A DNA stretch of 46,772 nucleotides from Desulfosporosinus sp. OT (lineage in GTDB: Bacteria > Bacillota > Desulfitobacteriia > Desulfitobacteriales > Desulfitobacteriaceae): positions 1 to 46,772 of the forward strand of contig NZ_AGAF01000161.1 of the NCBI RefSeq assembly GCF_000224515.1, given 5' to 3'. The position numbers were made by a program, and so were the translations under genes. How positions within the stretch are numbered: position 1 is the first letter of the stretch; every line of letters starts with the position of its first letter. The notes under the pieces were generated by a model. That model did no database searches. It saw only the letters and a program-made list of their open reading frames with translations, and had not been told where the DNA came from. Below are positions 42,940 to 46,772 of the stretch, one piece after another.

Positions 42940-44775
42940 TTACTTATCCTTTTCTACCTCAGTGAATTCAGCATCCACGACATCGTCGTCTTTCTTAACC
43001 TCTTCCGCTCCGGCTTGGCCTCCAGCGTTCGGGTCTTGAGCAGCTTGTTGTTGGTACATTTTTTCGATGTAAGGATGGAGCACCTTGTTCAGCGCCTCCA
43101 TTTTCGCATTAATCTCTTCAATGTTTTCAGCGGTAGATGCTGTCTTTACATCTTCTAATGCTTTTTTGATACTGTCAACTTCAGCTGCATCACCCTTGCC
43201 TTCGAAGTCTTTCAAAGTTTTCTCTGTTTGATAAACAATCGAATCCGCTTGATTCCTAGCATCAATCAGCTCTCTTAGTTTCTTGTCTTCTTCAGCATGA
43301 GCTTCAGCATCTTGTTTCATTTTTTCAATATCGTCTTTGGATAGACCTGTAGAAGAGGTAATTGTCACTTTTTGTTCATTTCCTGTGGCCACATCTTTTG
43401 CGGAAACATGGACAATACCATTGGCATCAATATCGAATTTTACCTCAATTTGGGGAATGCCGCGTGGTGCGGGAGGAATTCCTGTGAGTTGGAAACGTCC
43501 AAGCGTCTTATTATAACTCGCCATTTCACGCTCACCTTGGAGAACATGAATGTCGACGGATGTTTGATTATCTGCAGCCGTTGAGAACGTCTGAGATTTA
43601 GTGGTAGGGATAGTAGAGTTGCGATCGATGATCCGGGTAAATACTCCACCAAGGGTTTCAATACCCAAGGAAAGCGGGGTAACATCCAGCAAGATCATAT
43701 CCTTTACTTCACCACTGAGTACGCCACCTTGAATCGCTGCACCCATGGCAACTACTTCATCCGGGTTAACTCCTTTGTGAGGGTCTTTTCCGCTTAATTT
43801 CCGGATAGCTTCAACGACGGCAGGAATACGGGTCGATCCGCCGACTAGAATGATTTGGTCAATTTTATCCCAAGAAAGTTTGGCATCTTCAATTGCTTGG
43901 CGTGTAGGTCCAATGGTTGATTCTACCAAATCTGAGGTAATGTCTTCAAATTTGGCCCGAGAAATATTCATATCCAAATGTTGTGGTCCTTGCTCTGTCA
44001 TGGTAATAAATGGAAGATTTACATTTGAGTTCGTAACACCGGAAAGTTCAATCTTAGCTTTTTCCGCTGCTTCTTTTAAACGTTGCAGGGCAACGCGGTC
44101 CTTCGAGAGGTCCGCACCATTACTTTTCTTGTATTCAGCCACCATATAGTCAATCAGACGTTGATCGAAATCGTCGCCGCCCAAATGGTTATTACCACTC
44201 GTAGCTTTCACTTCAACCATGCCTTGGCTTAATTCAAGGATCGAAACATCAAAGGTACCGCCCCCTAAGTCAAAGACCAAAACTGTTGAATCATCTTTTT
44301 TGTCGAGACCATAGGCAAGGGCTGCAGCCGTGGGCTCATTAATAATACGAAGTACTTCAAGTCCGGAAATTGCTCCGGCGTCCTTAGTGGCTTGACGCTG
44401 AGCGTCCGTGAAATAGGCTGGAACCGTAATAACTGCTTGGGTAACCGGTTGACCAATGTAGGCCTCGGCATCTGTTTTAAGTTTTTGGAGAACCATCGCT
44501 GAAATTTCTTGGGGGCTATAGGACTTATCGTCAATTTTAACTTTATAGTCACTACCCATATGACGTTTAATAGAAATGACTGTTTTATCAGGATTAGAAA
44601 CAGATTGACGTTTGGCAACCTGACCGACTAACCGCTCACCAGTTTTTGAAAAACCTACTACCGATGGAGTTGTTCGGTTTCCTTCCGCATTTGGGATGAC
44701 AACCGCTTCCCCGCCTTCCATAACGGATACGCAAGAGTTTGTTGTACCTAAGTCAATACCAATAATTTTTCCCAT
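42940..44775 (-). CDS. dnaK: Chaperone DnaK (Hsp70)
   Basis: The 611-residue protein starts [20 protein letters not shown] and has [27 protein letters not shown] and the substrate-binding domain with [14 protein letters not shown]. The last 20 residues are acidic. ATG behind AAGGAGGAAG, 23 bp after grpE. Heat-shock operon controlled by HrcA/CIRCE. Confidence 0.99.
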   Translation of the reverse strand: MGKIIGIDLGTTNSCVSVMEGGEAVVIPNAEGNRTTPSVVGFSKTGERLVGQVAKRQSVSNPDKTVISIKRHMGSDYKVKIDDKSYSPQEISAMVLQKLKTDAEAYIGQPVTQAVITVPAYFTDAQRQATKDAGAISGLEVLRIINEPTAAALAYGLDKKDDSTVLVFDLGGGTFDVSILELSQGMVEVKATSGNNHLGGDDFDQRLIDYMVAEYKKSNGADLSKDRVALQRLKEAAEKAKIELSGVTNSNVNLPFITMTEQGPQHLDMNISRAKFEDITSDLVESTIGPTRQAIEDAKLSWDKIDQIILVGGSTRIPAVVEAIRKLSGKDPHKGVNPDEVVAMGAAIQGGVLSGEVKDMILLDVTPLSLGIETLGGVFTRIIDRNSTIPTTKSQTFSTAADNQTSVDIHVLQGEREMASYNKTLGRFQLTGIPPAPRGIPQIEVKFDIDANGIVHVSAKDVATGNEQKVTITSSTGLSKDDIEKMKQDAEAHAEEDKKLRELIDARNQADSIVYQTEKTLKDFEGKGDAAEVDSIKKALEDVKTASTAENIEEINAKMEALNKVLHPYIEKMYQQQAAQDPNAGGQAGAEEVKKDDDVVDAEFTEVEKDK

Positions 44776-44798
44776 TATAATCTTCCTCCTTAAATTAA

Positions 44799-45401
44799 CT
44801 AGTTAGAAACTTTAACCATACAAGGACGCAAAACTTTTTCTTTAAGGTAATACCCTTTTTGTAGTTCTTCTACGACAGTATTTTCAGGATGTTCTTCGGA
44901 AGCCACCCTGAGCACCGCTTCATGAAGGTTTGGATCAAAAGGTTGGCCCACGGCTTCCATCGCTTTTAGGCCCTCCTTGCTGAGCGCAGTTTGCAATTGG
45001 CGGAAGATCATATCCACTCCCTGCGAAAAAGCTGTAATGTCTGGATTGACTTTGGCCGCATTGGCTGCCCGTTCAAAATTGTCCAGAATAGGAAGTAGAT
45101 CCCCCACAATGCGTTCGGATGCATAATTAATAAGATCGACTTTTTCCTTTTGGGTCCGTTTTCGATAATTATCGAAATCTGCCTGCAAGCGCAGCAAATG
45201 GTCATAATGCTCTTCTGCTTTAGCTTTGGCCTGAGCAAGCTCCGCTTCTAGCGTCAGAATTTTCTCTGGGAGAGTCATATCATTGTCATCCATGCTTTCT
45301 TCTAGGATGGATCTTTCGGGATCACCCTCTGTATCCTCCCTCTGATCCTTGTTAATCCTCGGTTCCTGGTCTTTGAGAGCTTCTTCTCTCCGTTGTGCCA
45401 T
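44799..45401 (-). CDS. grpE: Nucleotide exchange factor GrpE
   Basis: The 200-residue protein has an acidic N-terminal tail, a long coiled coil ([23 protein letters not shown], shown as [15 protein letters not shown]), DFDNYRKRT and the C-terminal beta-wing with [12 protein letters not shown] and [20 protein letters not shown] 45401 with AGAGGTG 7 bases before is preferred to TTG 45407. It exchanges ADP on DnaK. Confidence 0.97.
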   Translation of the reverse strand: MAQRREEALKDQEPRINKDQREDTEGDPERSILEESMDDNDMTLPEKILTLEAELAQAKAKAEEHYDHLLRLQADFDNYRKRTQKEKVDLINYASERIVGDLLPILDNFERAANAAKVNPDITAFSQGVDMIFRQLQTALSKEGLKAMEAVGQPFDPNLHEAVLRVASEEHPENTVVEELQKGYYLKEKVLRPCMVKVSN

Positions 45402-45470
45402 CCACAATCACCTCTCGTACTTAAATAGAAATATCTATATTAGAATGAGCTATAAAGCCCAATCAACGCG

Positions 45471-46511
45471 TTAATATCCCCGGGGTTTTCCCCTTGCCAA
45501 AACTTCCGCTAAGCTACGTGTCATAAAGTCTACAATCGCAATTACTTTGGCGTAGTCCATACGAGTCGGTCCCAGTACCCCCACTGCCCCAATGGTTAGT
45601 CCATTCACTTTATAAGTTGCAGATATTACGCTACAATCTCGGAATTCTTTCAATGTATTTTCTCCACCAATGGTAACGTTTAATCCCTCATGATGAGGAT
45701 GCAGCAGTTTTTTCAAAGGCTCATTTTCTTCAAACACTTTGAATAAGGTCTTAACTTTACCTAAATCTCGAAATTCAGGCTGATTTAGCATATTGAGAGT
45801 TCCGCCCAGATAAATGCGTTCCTCTTCCTCGTTATCGCTCAAAATTTCCCTTAACATATCCATAGTATTGTCAATCAATTGCCTCTGCCTGGACAATTCA
45901 CCATAGATCTCATGCAGCAAACTACGTTTGACTTGACCTAAAGAATACCCACGCATCTTTTGGTTGAAAACCCCAGCGACATGTTGGAGATCCTCAACCG
46001 TAATATTTTCTCCAACATCGATAATATGGTTTTCAATAGCACCGTTTTCCTTAACAATTACCATAATAACCTGACCCGGCTGATAAGGCAGAAAATGCAT
46101 CTTGCCAAACGTGCTTTTTCCTTTTTGCGGCCCGAGCACAAGGCTCGTTAAGTTGGTAAGTTCAGACAACAATCTGCTGGTATGGGAAATAACCTCTTGA
46201 ATCTCATGGATTCTTTTCGTACTTTCCCGCTCAATCGTCTCCTTCTCCTCTTCACTAAGCACTTGCGGATCCATCAAACAATCCACAAAATATCGATACC
46301 CCGCATCCGAAGGAATTCGCCCCGCAGAAGTATACGGCTGTTCGATGAAGCCTAAATCTTCTAAATCAGCCATCTCATTACGAATCGTCGCAGGAGATAC
46401 ACCCAGATCAAATTTACGTGCAATCGTTCGCGAACCAATCGGTTCAGCAGTAGCAATATAATCCAGAACAATCGCCCGAAGTATCTTGCGTTTCCGTTCA
46501 TCCATTTGCAT
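45471..46511 (-). CDS. hrcA: Heat-inducible transcription repressor HrcA
   Basis: The 346-residue protein has a winged helix (ILRAIVLDYIATAEPIGSRT, then VSPATIRNEMADLEDLGF) and the HrcA C-terminal dimer domain. It binds CIRCE and represses the operon when GroEL is free. It is first in the hrcA-grpE-dnaK operon, 80 bp from the CIRCE site. ATG 46511 with GGGGAGG; ATG 46505 also possible. Confidence 0.97.
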   Translation of the reverse strand: MQMDERKRKILRAIVLDYIATAEPIGSRTIARKFDLGVSPATIRNEMADLEDLGFIEQPYTSAGRIPSDAGYRYFVDCLMDPQVLSEEEKETIERESTKRIHEIQEVISHTSRLLSELTNLTSLVLGPQKGKSTFGKMHFLPYQPGQVIMVIVKENGAIENHIIDVGENITVEDLQHVAGVFNQKMRGYSLGQVKRSLLHEIYGELSRQRQLIDNTMDMLREILSDNEEEERIYLGGTLNMLNQPEFRDLGKVKTLFKVFEENEPLKKLLHPHHEGLNVTIGGENTLKEFRDCSVISATYKVNGLTIGAVGVLGPTRMDYAKVIAIVDFMTRSLAEVLARGKPRGY

Positions 46512-46589
46512 ACATGCCTCCCCATCCTTCCTAAGATTGCACTCTAGCCTAAGTATCTCACACTCAAACTCGCTTGTTGATTTTTCTTG

Positions 46590-46616
46590 TTAGCACTCTC
46601 CCTCGATGAGTGCTAA
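46590..46616. promoter_or_regulatory. CIRCE operator
   Basis: TTAGCACTC (46590-46598), 9-nt spacer, GAGTGCTAA (46608-46616): an exact consensus CIRCE, lying between the promoter and the hrcA start. HrcA should bind here. Confidence 0.98.
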
Positions 46617-46630
46617 CAGCTGATGTCTTC

Positions 46631-46659
46631 ACATTACCACTCTATTTTAGCTTTGTCAA
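46631..46659 (-). promoter_or_regulatory. Sigma-A promoter of the hrcA operon
   Basis: TTGACA (46654-46659), a 17-bp spacer and TAATGT (46631-46636) with a TG extension (TGG-TAATGT). The expected transcription start is a few bases upstream of CIRCE. From 46660 to the window end no gene is seen. Confidence 0.75.
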
Positions 46660-46772
46660 GAATCATTTCAGATAAAATAATTTAAAGTTTTATGTAGGAT
46701 ATAAGTACGCTCATATAACGCGTATAGGCACGGCTGAAGTTGATAAAAGATGCCAGAAAGCTAGCAAACCGA

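Overview
The window looks like chromosome of an anaerobic, spore-forming Firmicute of the Desulfosporosinus/Desulfitobacterium group. This is inferred from the gene content: an acetogen-type O-demethylase operon, a Tat-exported [FeFe] hydrogenase with a Hyb-like membrane module, sporulation genes yqfC and yqfD, frequent TTG/GTG starts after strong Shine-Dalgarno sites, and the Bacillus-like gene order hrcA-grpE-dnaK-dnaJ-prmA-rsmE-mtaB-rpsU-yqeY-yqfC-yqfD-pgpH-ybeY-dgkA-cdd-era-recO-glyQS-ccpN-ppsR. No rRNA, tRNA, CRISPR array or intact transposase was found.

Region 1 (1-7.0 kb) is an accessory catabolic locus. Reading leftward it encodes methyltransferase II, corrinoid protein, methyltransferase I (uroporphyrinogen decarboxylase fold), a DUF2284 protein, a [2Fe-2S]/ASKHA corrinoid reactivator and the start of an MFS transporter. 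Facing it is a PucR-type regulator, with a perfect inverted repeat between. The set fits a phenyl-methyl-ether O-demethylase that passes methyl groups to tetrahydrofolate. Region 2 (7.0-13.2 kb) holds an HxlR regulator facing a flavin-fold protein, a polyferredoxin gene and a three-gene hydrogenase operon ([FeFe] catalytic subunit with Tat signal, four-cluster ferredoxin, NrfD/HybB membrane protein). Region 3 (13.2-19.4 kb) has an LTA-synthase-like enzyme, a gene-poor stretch with decayed gene fragments, and an ECF sigma / zinc-finger anti-sigma / membrane protein operon with a possible autoregulated promoter.

Region 4 (19.5-46.6 kb) is conserved core chromosome, all read leftward. It starts at a promoter plus CIRCE operator (heat-shock operon), continues through RNA and protein modification genes, rpsU-yqeY with a near-consensus promoter, the yqf/pgpH/ybeY/dgkA/cdd/era/deoC/recO block, a T-box-controlled glyQS operon, and ccpN-ppsR-ppdK for gluconeogenic control of pyruvate phosphate dikinase. 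phoH, usually between yqfD and pgpH, is missing here.

The least expected content is a set of structured non-coding repeats. A composite element occurs directly after the stop codons of both cdd and rsmE. Part of it is tandemly duplicated with a 180-bp period, another palindromic module is nested inside one copy and occurs again near 9.3 kb, and the copy at 39.6 kb has replaced the 5' half of a MazF/PemK-like toxin gene. Several stem positions differ between copies in ways that keep base pairing.
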